The notes below the pieces were generated by a model that saw nothing but the letters and a program-made list of their open reading frames with translations, searched no databases and was not told where the DNA came from. A program made the position numbers and the translations under genes. 64,000 nt of DNA from Agriotes lineatus (taxonomy: Eukaryota > Arthropoda > Insecta > Coleoptera > Elateridae), in contig CALNHX010007544.1 of the NCBI GenBank assembly GCA_940337035.1, forward strand, positions 1 to 64,000, given 5' to 3'. This document shows positions 44,830-56,456 of the stretch, piece after piece. Every line of letters begins with the position of its first letter. Position 1 is the stretch's first letter.

Positions 44830-47800
44830 TATAGCCGTTAAAGGCCTTGTTGGCCCAGAGCTTTTGTTATTACTTGTTTCCATTCCTTTCTATTCTTTGC
44901 TTTATTCCTCCAGTTACTTTCTTTTAACTTCTTTAGATCTTCTTCCGCCATTTCTAGCCATTTCTTTCTTGGGCGACCTGTTCTTCGAGCTTCGATCAAA
45001 CTTCCACGTAGCACCATTTTTATGATTCTGCTCCTGGGGGACCTTTCCACATGTCCTAACCATCCTAGACGCTTTGATTTCACCACTAAGTATACTGCAT
45101 TTTTTCTCTTTTGAACACCATTTCTTTGTTTTTAGTGATCACTTTTATTTCTTGGACTTGCTGAATTTCCTCTTGGTGTCCCATCATCATGAACTTTGTC
45201 TTGTCCTCATTGATATTTAACCCTCTTTCTAAATCTTGTATCCTTTTTCGTAGTTCTTCTCCTGACTTTGTTACGATTGCCACATCGTCAGCATAAGCCA
45301 AACATTGATGGTTACTATTAAAAATTTTCTCCTATCTGTTTATTTTACTTTCTCTTATTATACTTTCTAGCAACAGGTTAAAGAGAAGAGTAAATAAGGG
45401 GTCCCCTTTTTGCCGTAGTCTTTGTTCCGTCTTAAAACTTTCTGGGACAGTTCCCAAGCTTTTCACTCTATTGGTTCTTGTGTGTCATTTTCAAGGGTAA
45501 TACCACAAGCAGTGGATATATTTTTGACAAATATTTTGTCGTTTCGATGTAAATTATTGCGTTTAAATTTCACGATACAAAATCACATCAAAAATGTCAC
45601 GAGCGGAAGGCGAGTGACATTTAAATGTGATTTTGTTGAGTGAAATTTGCAATAATTTCTATGGAAATGGCAAAATATTAAAAAAAATATATATCTACTT
45701 CGAGTGGTATTTGGGACGACTATTTAACAATATTAATACATAACGATTAACTTTATTGAAAAATAATCCAACAATTAATATAATTATTCATTCTCAATTA
45801 AATTCAGCGGAATAATACTTCCAAAACACAGCATTTTAAAATTTTTAAAACAAGCCACACAGTTTGTTGGGGTTTAGTGTTACGTAACCTAGCGATATCA
45901 CTAAGGACAGAACATCGTTGCTAAGCGATACTTCGCAACAAGGCTATTTATTTTTTGAGTACTTACATTGTTTTGTGAATATTTTGCATGGTGCCCAATA
46001 TTCAGTGATATACTGCTGTTATTGGTTGAAAAAAGCAAATGTCTGCAATGTGATTGGCTTATATGTTATAGTGTTGAATAGTCACTAGTATTATTATCTT
46101 TTCTGATATTCCCAGATTATTCATTGCTGCGTATATTTGTTTTCTACTTATTGAATCATATGCCTGTTTGAAATCAATAAAGCATACGTATAGAGGTACC
46201 TTGTGTTCGTAACAGTTGCTTTGCATTTGCTTTAAAGTAAATAACTGGTCCACCACAGATCTATTGGCTCTGAAACCCGCCTGGTATTCTCCTACGTTAT
46301 CTTCTGCCTGCTTGCTTAAGCGGTCACGTAACAGTGTTGCGAGAACTTTATATATGTACTGTATCCAGTAGAGCGATACCCCTGTAATTTTTGCATAATT
46401 TTGTGTCACCTTTTTTATGTATTGGGAGTATAAGCCCTCCTGTCCATTTCTCTGGTATGCTTTCCTTGCTCCAGATTTCTTTTATCAATTCGTGCACTTC
46501 CTTTACTACCACTTCTCCTCCACACTTGACTTGTTCTGCTGTATCGCCTGGGGTTTTATTATTTTTCATTCTACGAATTACTCCCTATAATTCTTCTAGG
46601 GTTGGTATTTCTTCCTCTGTTTCTTGTTCTTCTCTTTGGTCGTGGTATATCTCTTCATCATCCTCTTGACTCTGTCGTTGGTTCAGAAGTTCTTCAAAAT
46701 ACTCTCGCCATCTTGCTGCAATTTGTTCTTCGTTTCCTATTCTTATCTCTTATGTATATAGTTTTAGTTATTGTTTCCCCTCCTGTCGTTTTCACCTCCA
46801 GGTAGAAAATTCTTATTTCTTTTGCTTTATATCTTTCCTCCAGCTCCTTTATATCTTTCTCCTTATGTCTTTTTTTATCCCTTAATATCTGTTTTGTTCT
46901 TCTTCTTTGTTCTTGATATATTTTTGCGTTTCATCCTGTTCTTGAGTCTAACATTTTTTCTCTTGCTTTGTTTCTCTTCTTAAGTACATTTTTGCAGTTC
47001 TGATCAAACCATTTTTCTTTCTCCTTTCTTTTTTCCGGGGGTAATGTTTCTTTTGTAGCTGTTTTATCCCTTTTTCTATCCTTTCCCACTTCTATTCTAT
47101 ACTTCCTTTCTTTTGTTCTCTAAAAATATCTTTTAACTTCTCAACATATCTTGTTTTGTTCTCTTGGGTCTGTAATTCTGTTACGTTATATCTTTTTTCT
47201 ATCCTTCTGAGAGTTTTTTTTCCTTCCATAAAGTGTTGTTTGCAATGTATCTTAACCATGAACTGTTGTTGTTATATATTGGGTGTGCTGTTTTTCGATC
47301 AATACATGATCCACCTGTTTCACTGTGTTTCCATCTGGGGACCTCCAGGTTCCTTTATATATGTCCTTCATTTGATATTGTGTTCCTTTTACTGCCATTT
47401 TATGTTTACTATATTTCCCCACGATTGTTCTATAGATTTCTTCCTTTCGCACCTTCGCATTGCAATCACCTATTACTATCTTCACGTCGTATCTAGGTAT
47501 ACTTTGGTAAACGCGCTCCATTTCTTCATAAAGCTTGTCTTTTACCTCTCCTTCCTGTACTCTGTGGGGGCACGTACATTCAGTATGCTTAGTTTTCTTT
47601 CTTTTATTTTGATTCTCAGCCAGCATAATCTGTCTGAGACCGGTGTAAAATTTACACCCTTTGTTTTAATTCATTGTTAATTAGAAATCCAATCCCCAGC
47701 TTTCTGCTTTCGTTTCCGCTCTTTAAAAACGTCTAATTATCAATTTCCATTGTCTCATTACCCTTCTGTTTGGTTTCTTGTATCGCCGCTATATCCACTT

Positions 47801-47990
47801 GATATTGTTTTAAAACTTGTGTCCCTCGGACATTCCACGTAATTATTGTGAGCTTCTTCTTCTCGTCCCTTTTTTATTTGTTTTAATCCCCGGTTCTTCT
47901 CCTCCAGTGTTCTTTTTCCTTTTTACTGCCTTTTTTCTTTTGTATCTGTAAGAGTTCCTCTGTGGAGTATTTGATTCTCGTGTTGTAACT
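44830..47990 (-). pseudogene. LINE (endonuclease plus reverse transcriptase), many stops, split by a foldback
   Basis: Read on the minus strand: endonuclease 'TIITWNVRG' (47850), 'VDIAAIQETK', 'RKLGIGFLINN', 'RYDVKIVIGDCNAKV' (47483) and 'KQVDHVLIEK'; a long linker; RT 'MKNNKTPGDTAEQVKCGGE' (46569), 'ILPIHKKGDTKLCKNYRGIA', 'EYQAGFRANRSVVDQLFTLK' (46300), 'VCFIDFKQAYDSI'. After the insertion at 45492-46083 come 'FKTEQRLRQKGDP', 'MAYADDVAIVTKSGEEL' (45301) and the C-terminal 'RLGWLGHVERSPRSR..GRPRKKW' (45067-44950). Nearly the full domain order survives but with numerous stops and frameshifts. The 5' end abuts repeat A copy 3. Confidence 0.85.
45492..46083. mobile_element. Composite foldback element, copy 2, inside the LINE RT
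   Basis: Same ends as copy 1 (caagggtaataccac .. tatagtgttgaatagtc) and the same two-part build: a hairpin (45495-45713, gcgtttaaatttcac against gtgacatttaaa.. and gcaataattt) and an inverted pair gactatttaacaatatt / atagtgttgaatagtc. It separates RT blocks 'SEKIIILVT' and 'FKTEQRLRQKGDP', which would otherwise be contiguous, so the insertion is younger than the LINE. Confidence 0.65.
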
Positions 47991-47999
47991 GGTTATCCC

Positions 48000-48578
48000 C
48001 TGTATTGGATTCACCCCAAAAAATCGAAATTGAGTTTTCAACAGATCTCCCTGATCCCAAAAAACATGTTCTTGTTTATTGGTCTGTCTGTGAGTCTGTG
48101 AACAGAATATTTCAAAAACGAAACAAGGTATGCGTTGAAACTTCATATATAAGTTTTATCTACTATGTAGATAAGACAGCAAGCTTTTGAAGAAAATCGC
48201 ATAACCAGAAGTAGGTATTTATTCTTGTGATTTTTCAGTTTCTTTCGTTTTTTTCAAAAACGGTTATAACGATTTTTTTAATTTTACATTTTTAATGTGT
48301 ATTGATGTGAGATAAGTGATTTTCCAGTTGAATACTTCTAAAAAAAAATTTTCTTATTTTTTTAACTTCTACTTTAAATAGAACACCTGTTATATTATTA
48401 TATTTTTTAATTCAGCTTAAAATTTTACCAACTAACGCTCTAGGTTGTACCGTTTTTGTAGAATTTGTAATTTTTGAAAATTTTTGATTATATGCTTAAA
48501 AATAAAAATAAAATTTTTGGATAATTATAAGATCACTGCAACAAAAATTGTGTGAGTGTATCACTCCAAATTTTTTGT
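48000..48578 (+). repeat. Repeat family A, copy 3
   Basis: From tattggattcaccccaaaaa to gtgtgagtgtatcactcc. It has several small deletions relative to copy 1 and a decayed right terminus (gcaacaaaaattg). It abuts the 5' end of the LINE on its left. Confidence 0.75.
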
Positions 48579-48595
48579 AGTTCTTCTAATTTATT

Positions 48596-49570
48596 ATACA
48601 GTGTCCGCCAAAAAGTAGGCATAATATGGGAAAAAAATTTATTTTTGATTTTTTCAAAAAAACTTTTTAGGTCAATAATTTGTGCTTGTCTAAAAACCTA
48701 TTTAGCCCATATCATATATGCGAGTGATTTTTACTTATTTAAAAAATAGAGTATTTCGAAATTGTCAAAATCCGAAAAGTGCTATTTTTCGGAAATTAAG
48801 TACGATTCCAATGAGAAGAGTGTGTTATTGTTAGCTAACTGAACAATATCAAGGCCATAAAACCCCTAATTTTTTTAACTTTGGCTAAAATTATATTTTC
48901 ATTTTTTTAAATATTTTTCAAAATTTCACATACCAAGACTTTAAAGAGTTATAATTGGAAAAAATCATATAAAATGTTAATTACTTCTTTAGATTTTTTA
49001 TTATTTACCGAAAAGTAGTATGTTTGGATAATTTTTACGTTTTTTACGCAATTAAGTGTTCGAATAAAAACATTTGAATTTTTATTTTAAGTCTTGATAT
49101 GTGAAATTTTGAAAACAAATTAGAAAATTGAAAAGATAATAAAGTTAAAAAAATTAGGGGTTTGCTGGCCTTGAGATGGTTCATTTAGCTAAAAATAACA
49201 CACATTTTTCAATTTTTTTATATTTTTCAAAATTTCACATACCAAGACTTAATATTAAAGTTTAAATTTTTTTATGTGAAAACTTTAAAGATTTATAATT
49301 GGAAAAAATAATTTAAAATGTTAATTACTTCTTTAGATTTTTTATTATTTACCGAAAAGTAGTCTATTTGCATAATTTCTACGTTTTTTATGCAAGGCGC
49401 TTTTTAGGAGAAATATTTTTCGATTCTAATTAATATCTATTTAAATGGCTTCAAGAAACTCTAATCTAGCCCTGTTAATGAATTACTGTTACAAAAATCC
49501 TGTAAATGTTCTTTTGCAGTTGTCAAAATGGGGAGATTTTTTTTTATCCAATTACATGTTCTAAAGAATT
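48596..49570. repeat. AT-rich block with nested direct and inverted repeats
   Basis: Begins tatacagtgtccgccaaaaag. The phrase tttcaaaatttcacatacca occurs at 48914 and 49222, and the 60-base stretch from 'tataattggaaaaaat' through 'ttattatttaccgaaaagta' is present twice (48950 and 49291). The segment 49085-49215 is an inverted copy of 48815-48945. No coding capacity. Probably a foldback element with an internal duplication; its right boundary is unclear. Confidence 0.55.
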
Positions 49571-49576
49571 ACTCAT

Positions 49577-49978
49577 ATAGACTTGTGATTTTTCAGTTTT
49601 TTTTTCGATTTTTTCAAAAACGGCTCTAACGATTTTTTTTAAACTTGACATTTTTACTGCATTTTTAATGTGTATTGATGTGAGATAGGTGATTTTCCAG
49701 TTGAATACTTCTAAAGTGGGTTTCTTGTCTTTTTTTATTTTTGTTTATTAACTCCTATTTTAAATAGGACACCCGGTATATTATTACATTTTTTAATTAA
49801 GCTTAAAATTTTAGAGAAAATGTGTCTCTTCAACTAACGCTCTATTTGTACCGTTTTTGTAGAATTTGTAATTTTTGAAAATTTTTGACAAATGCTTAAA
49901 AATTAAAAATGAAATTTAGACTAATTATAAGATCACTGTAAAAGGAAGTTGTTTGAGTGTATCACACCAGATTTTTAT
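49577..49978 (+). repeat. Repeat family A, copy 4 (5'-truncated)
   Basis: Starts at the equivalent of position 297 of copy 1 (cttgtgatttttcag) and runs to the normal right terminus aaaaggaagttgtttgagtgtatcac. Confidence 0.75.
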
Positions 49979-50437
49979 TTCTGAAATGATTTGTAGAGTC
50001 TATATATTCGTACACACTGTCTGCATAATTCTTTTGCCTTCTTCACTTTCCATTTTCAGTTTACCACCCGTCCGCGTGTATATGCTCCTTTAGATTACGT
50101 TGCTTTCGGGCGCGCAAAACTTTGACCTTCGCCTTTGAATGCACGAATCACATGTGTTTATTTCTCTATGCGCACGTAAACTGTCGCACGCACGCCCGCC
50201 GCGTATTGTGATTCTCGACCGTGTGTTATCTCTCACCGTGTTAAACTCGACTTTTATCAACGTTTTTACGCCGTTTACGTAACTTTACTCTATTGGTTTT
50301 CCACTCCACTTGCTTACACTTGCTTTACTTCACTGATTGTCCACTTTCCCCGTTGGGGTTTCCACTCAAAACACTCCCAAATTCGCTTTGAATTTCCGCT
50401 GAGTGACACGCATGTCATAAAACCGTAACGCATAGCC
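49979..50437. other. No gene seen
   Basis: Mixed composition with a CpG-richer part near 50100-50225 (gggcgcgcaaaac, cgcacgcccgccgcg). No domain recognised. Confidence 0.45.
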
Positions 50438-50560
50438 TCCACCAATAATAATAATAATAAATGACTTTATTTTCTCGGAAACAGTAAAAAGGCTAAGTTC
50501 AACTAATGTTGTTCTTCCACTTAACCTCAGTTGAAGTTACTTGAAATGTCGTGTCCACAA
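50438..50560 (-). mobile_element. Possible LINE 3' end with (ATT)n tail
   Basis: On the minus strand a stretch ends '..gaaaataaagtcatttatt' and then (ATT)n, like the tails at 28187 and 59589. No coding block is recognised upstream, so this is a weak call. Confidence 0.35.
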
Positions 50561-52175
50561 GCATAGTAAAACACTGCATTATTTCATTGTAATTAAAATT
50601 ATTCACATTAAAGAAACTTTGTTTTTAAACAGATACCTGCTCAAATCCGCTTAAATACCACGCACTCCTCAGCATTACACCCCGGCAATACAGGAATCGT
50701 CCATACTCCTCAGATTAGCAATGATATCCTGTGATCCCCTCCAACTCCAGCAACCTTCCAATCCATCTACCTACAACTGTCCTCACCTATGCACGCTATT
50801 GATGATCCCACACCACTATAATTCTGCTACAATCTGCAACTATTTTCTTCTTATATCGTATGCATTATCTTAGCCAGCATCTTCAATTCTAACCTAAAAT
50901 CATGAGAATTACTGTTTACACTTAAAATATCTCCCGGAAAATATTTTTTAAAATGAACTTGTTGAAATATCAGATTTTTTACTGGAATTTAAAAGCTAAG
51001 TCTTTCTTGTTTATTTTTAATTTTAATTGTTAATTTGTTGATAACGAGGACAGGTTTTTCCTCTAAATGTTGGTATTCTAATATTTTTTATTTTGTAGTG
51101 TGCTGAAATACCCAATAAACGGCATGGATTCGGTATTTACCTACTCTTATCTCCTATATGTCAACACGTCATTTCAGTTATCCAATCCATATTTTAATAA
51201 AATTTATTTCCCACTTACATCATCATATCATCGCCAACACAAAAAGAGAATTTCACACTGAATACACTTCCAAAATTATTGTAATAGGTACTTATAAACT
51301 CGCGATTGTAATAAACATTAGGTACCCCTATACATTTCAGCAGTAGTAAATATTTGAATGAAGGTGCATAACAATAATAGTAATTATAATAATGTGTTTT
51401 ATTTCCCCAAAATTAAAGTACAGTCGTGTTCATTAAAGTGTTGTACAGCATTTGTGCTTTGTGAATGAAAATTCATCACACAAAGTTAAAAAATTATACA
51501 AATATTTTGAAAGCATACATCCAGGTCTGCTAATGAAGCAGCATACGCTATTTAGATTGAAGGATTTTGCTGATTTACAAGAACACGAGAAGGACGTTTT
51601 TTAAACGAATCAATTGAAAGCATTTTCATGTAGATCGGTAGGGAACTATAAACTTGAAATTTGATACCGAAAACTATGTTCGAAAAAACTGTTTTGTTGC
51701 AAGGTGGCGCGACAGTGTGGATCTAATATTGATATTATGAGCGTCTTCTCTAAAAGATTTTATCTACGACCACTACTAAAAGTAGGCTTTTTAGCGCTAG
51801 CTTGTTTCACTAAAAGTGACGTTTTATAGTTTACCGTGGTTAAAGAAATCAGCTGTTTACTTTTAGGCCGTGTGCTAAAAGTGAAGTTAGGTTATAAAAC
51901 TACAATTTTGAACTGGAAGTGAAGTTGTAAAGTTATTCTAATTGCTTCTTGCGTTTTTGAAATCATTAAAGCGTTATGTAATAAATACAGTCAGATGTGG
52001 AGTATTAATAATTACATTACACAACTGACCTGGACTATTGTCATTTGCAAACATTCGCCCGCGCGGCATGGCCTACTGTTTATTATGACATAAATTAGAA
52101 GTGTCGTTGATGCAAACCTTTGTTAAATCGATATTTATGGATTAATAACAGTAAAATTAAGGTCGTAGATAAAAT
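50561..52175. other. No gene seen; repeat B copy 2 at 51440-51552
   Basis: The only supported item is the second copy of repeat B (tgtacagcatttgtgctttg .. gcatacatccaggtctgct). An inverted pair ttttatctacgacc (51758) / ggtcgtagataaaat (52161) frames 51758-52175 and leads into the hairpin that follows, so the two may form one element. Confidence 0.45.
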
Positions 52176-52302
52176 ATTGTATGCAACGCGTGCTAAAAGT
52201 CGTTTATGCACGAGACATGTTATGAAACTCAGCCTTCGGCTTCGTTTCATAATTTTCATATCTCGTGCATAAACGTCGACTTTTAGCACTTGTTGCATAA
52301 AT
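52176..52302. mobile_element. Hairpin element, about 127 bp
   Basis: Left gtatgcaacgcgtgctaaaagtc, gtttatgcacgaga, atgaaac; right gtttcat, tctcgtgcataaac, gacttttagcac..gttgcata. The loop is tcagccttcggcttc. Similar in build to 44469-44608 and to the hairpins of the array at 42672-43620. Confidence 0.75.
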
Positions 52303-54525
52303 AGCTATTTTGTGTCAATAAATTGGAATTTTATCAATAAAAATTTTATGAAATGTTGATGGTAGGTTCTTCCCGGTTATGCCATCGTCATCGATTCACG
52401 TTTCGCTGTCGGGTTTTTCAGAAGTTTTCTAAAGTCATTTTCTAGTTTCGAACAACAAAATTGAATATATGAACTATCATGTGAATTATGAATGGTGACA
52501 TTTTTAGAAAATGGGTGGGGAATTAACTGGTTCCTGCAGTAAGTGCACTGAATTGAAAGTGGGTTGTGGTTACGGACCATACCTACCACTGCATGCGTGT
52601 TGATAAACAACCCACTTCTCTAACTCCTGTAAGTCTGTAATGCAGGAATGATTACGGGGAAATGGCATTGACTTTGATGAGGAACATTAAAAAACACATT
52701 TGGGGCATGATAGCCATTTTTGACGTCACAAGAAAAGCCTTACATTGTCGACAATATACTCGATGATTACAGTTATAACATTCTTAGATTACTTTGTAAC
52801 GGGCTAGTTCGTGTCACTTTAGTATTTAATAATCACTTTGTTAGATTCAAGCCAAACTGTATCCCTTAAATTGTAATATTTAGGTTAAAACGTATTATGC
52901 ATTTAAAACATGCAACGAGTGTTTCGCACACCAGATCGTGCGGTACTAACCAGGTGATGTAATCGTTACGGTTATTAATAAAATAAACGCAAATTGTTCA
53001 CGAACGTAGAGGCGCGGGGAGTCAGTTGCTTGCTAACGGGCGACCGGTGTGTTCGTCTAAACAAAAGGGGCGCCACGCAAAGTATTAAAAAGTGTGATTG
53101 AGAGTTTCTGTGTGGACCCGCGTTAAAAGCAGTCAACGCCTCGTTAGTCTTGAGCCGAAATACAGCCTGGAGAGCAGATAACCACCTTAGAGTCAACACC
53201 GAGGTACCGCTAATTCTTCATATCAGGAAGTTGTTTTGCCAACTTCAGCTGATTTCAAGCTACCGAAGGCAGGGGCGCATTAAGTGATTTTGTGGGCGAG
53301 AGTACGCCTTGTTCACACGATTTGTTTTTGACTTAGAACTGCGCATTGACACTTCTATTTAAGGTGTATTCAAGCATGTAGATTCAGCATTAAGCTCGTA
53401 GACATTTCTTAGCTATTGTCGATAGCGTATATAACATTTTTATGTTACCATTGTATATCTTTTTTAAGCATGTATGTTCTTTTCCGGAGTATATGTATTT
53501 AAATACATTCCATCGTCAAAAAACGTCATAAGCATCACGAACGTTAAGGATTTACCGATCTCAGACAATAAGTTTTCTTCGAACGGAGAATGTCCTTACC
53601 GTTCTTAATACTTAATATACTATTGTGAAAAGCACTTCTCAAAATTATCTATTACTTAAATGTAATTAGTACTAACCTACTTTAAAAAATATCACTAACA
53701 GCATTGCCAAACCTACTTTAGAGAGAAATTGCCGTTTTCTTTTAAAAACGGAGTATATGCTCTGAAAGATGCAATATGCGAAACACCAATACAGGTTAGC
53801 AAATATGAGAGGGGAATTTGACGAAACACTAATTAAGTAAATACGCTATAATTTAAAAGGAGTGATAGAAATGCACCTCCGCTCAGTAATTTAATTTATA
53901 ATTAGACATAGGATTTTAGGAAAAATGCCTTTTCTTTAAAATTACAGGCAGAAATAAATTTCCAACACCAAAGTGCAAATTACAAAGAAACAATAATTTT
54001 GAGCCCTATCTATTTTTGCCTAAATGCCCTATTTTTTGTATTTAAAGAAAAAATGCTTTTTTTAGAATTTAATTGCCTTTTTATCGTTTACGTACCTACA
54101 TTTTGGCCTAAAATGCTTCATTTCCTGATGTTTAATTTTTTTGCGAGATTTGCGTTAGTTTAGCATCTATTTTTTTAATAAAATTTGATAGTAAAGTAAT
54201 GCCGAAACAGATGAAATCGTCGATTTCCTCGAAAATCGAGGATTCGATCAACAGTAAAATTTAAAGCAGATGGAGAATTCTTGTTTTGCATTGAGGTTAG
54301 GTATACATTGTCTAAATATTACGTCAATGTTAATAGGGAGTTTTTGCAAAATGCCACGTTAAAATAACGTCACGATAACGCTAAAATCGAAAAAAAATTA
54401 TTTGGATTGGCTGTATCATTGACGTCGCTAGGTAACATTAGCTTTAGCGAACCGCTACTTTAACGGAACGTTCTGTAAAAACTCCTTAATAATTTGCGAC
54501 GTGGAAACGTTGAACGCAGTTTCTC
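52303..54525. other. No gene seen
   Basis: A GC-richer patch at 52960-53290 has a short open frame on the minus strand without recognisable domain. The rest is AT-rich and without supported features. Confidence 0.5.
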
Positions 54526-54529
54526 TATA

Positions 54530-55438
54530 CAGTGTGGTCCGTCAAGTGTGCAACAAATGGGAAATTTTTTTATTAGTTGTACAATCGAAATTTAAATATT
54601 GCCAAAAGTTAGTGCATGTTCGATAACCTTATCAGATGCCCTTAGAATGGCTTCAAGTCAAACAATATACAGGGCAGGACAAAAAATATGAAATTCGTTC
54701 AAGAACAAAGTTACCTTATTTCAAAAAATATAGCAAAATTTTATTGAAAAAAGTTGTTTAGAATTAAAAGTTAGGTTCAAATACAAAGTCACGGCTTCCT
54801 ATTCGAATTTTGATTCTTTTTTGGAAAATTTTGTATTACCCCCGTATGATACATATTTCTATTATTTTGATTTTATATGTATTTAAAGTAGCCACAACCA
54901 CATCCCTTTTAAATAACTTTTAGCAACTTGAAGCGTATTTGTAAAATTTACTTGGATTTATATTTTTTTAGGTAAGCGTCCACTTCATGTTTGTTGCAAC
55001 GATATTTAACAGAACTTTAGAATTTCGCAAATATTCTTTTTAACAAGGCAAATGCTTTACTAATAATAATTTACATATGAAAAACTCCTAATAAAATCAA
55101 AATAATAAAAATATGTATCATACGGGGATAATACAAAATTTTACAAAAAAAGAATCAAAATTCGAATAGGAGGCCGTGACTTTGTATTTGAGCATAACTT
55201 TTGATTCTAAACAACTTTTCTCAATAAAATTTTGCTATATTTTTTGAAATAAGGTAACTTTATTCTTGAACGAATTACATATTTTTTGTCCTGCCCTGTA
55301 TATTGTTTGACTTGAAGCCATTCTAAGGGCATCTGATATGGTTATCGAACATGCACTAACTTTTGGCGGTATTTAAATTTCGGTTTTACAACTAATAAAA
55401 AAATGTCCCATTTGTTGCACACTTAATGGACCACACTG
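54530..55438. mobile_element. Foldback element with CAGTGTGGTCC ends, 909 bp
   Basis: Arms of about 360 bp (54530-54885 and 55075-55438) are inverted copies: cagtgtggtccgtcaagtgt against acacttaatggaccacactg, then gcaacaaatggga, ggcttcaagtcaaacaata, acagggcaggacaaaaaata. The dinucleotide TA flanks both ends, as for Tc1/mariner-type target duplications. The spacer is about 190 bp. No transposase. Confidence 0.85.
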
Positions 55439-55919
55439 TATATAAGAACATATTAACTGACAAGAGACAGAAACGTACACTAGAAAATTTAGAACAGTTG
55501 ATAGTTTGCAATTGTAAACAGCCGAACAGAAATTTAATAATTGAAAAAAATGTGTTAGAAGCATTTTTTATTGTAATTTATTTTTACTTTAAGATGATTT
55601 CTGAATGTTTGTGTTAATTTTTTGTTAACAATTAATTTTACTTTTTTTGACTATTTCTTGTTTTACTTATTTTAAGGGTTTTTAGTGCCTAAAAGTCCGA
55701 CCTCTATTCATAATTCAAAACATGTTACATACCGCTTAAAGATACCTCGTGAACACTAATTCCGTTCCATAGATTCCGTAGTTCTTTTGTGTGATATTAT
55801 TTGGTCTGATCAGTAGGTAAAACGTACTGCATCCAATCAAGTTTCAGTGTCATTAACTGCTCTTTTTATGGAACACGTTCTACTTAATTGCGTTATGTAA
55901 CTGTGTTTGCTCCTAAGTT

Positions 55920-56455
55920 TCCTCCGAATGTCTGGGTTACCCTACACATTTATATTCCAAGTAAGTCAAATGATTAGATAGAGTTATGGACATTTGTTAT
56001 CAGTTTCTCAATAAACATAACCTAACTTAATTTTATATTGTGTTTTATTTATAGATACTGCGTTTGATTAACCGAACTTTACCTTTTTAATTACAATAAC
56101 AGATGTAAAACTTGAAGTAATTCATAATAATTTGTATAAGGTATTTGTAAAAAAGCACGAAGTCATCGAGAGTCATTTCAACACCATGCCTTAACGCCAC
56201 TTCAATATTAAACAAACAATACGTCGCTATATCAACTTCTTCCTGTTTGATGTTTAATAGGAACGGGAGGAAGTTGATATAAAAGAGGAATTGTTTTTTA
56301 CATCTGGAACATACCCGTTGCCTCTTAGAAAAGTCATCTGCCTACGAATACGAAGCAGAAGAAATGGTGTCTTCGAACTGATGATGAAGCAAAGAAACTT
56401 TTCTCTTGTTCAATTTTTGAATAAAAAAATATATAAAAGTTTCTTACATACAAAT
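55920..56455 (+). pseudogene. Zinc-finger pseudogene ZNF-D, 5' part
   Basis: Exon 1 end, intron (55961-56054, donor a|gtaagtcaaa, acceptor tttatag) and 5' UTR of exon 2 align with gene C. The start codon position holds ACA (56099-56101) instead of ATG; the text then reads 'DVKLEVIHNN' and hits TAA at 56192. An inverted duplication disrupts 56203-56286; after it 'EEVDIKEELFFTS' restores the shared tail motif. A damaged finger follows (EYEAEE, then 'LFSCSIFE' and a stop). The locus is clearly dead. It is interrupted by a MITE at 56457. Confidence 0.8.
56203..56286. repeat. Local inverted duplication inside ZNF-D
   Basis: tatatcaacttcttcc (56229) is the complement of ggaggaagttgatata (56266) but for one base, and tgtttgatgtttaata is the complement of the left tattaaacaaaca with three extra bases. 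Thus a stretch of about 31 bp of the gene was copied in reverse between its own halves. Confidence 0.75.
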
Positions 56456-56456
56456 A

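Noticed and set aside
46391..47680. Plus-strand hydrophobic frames of 70-174 codons
   Set aside because: Antisense of the minus-strand LINE at 44830-47990.
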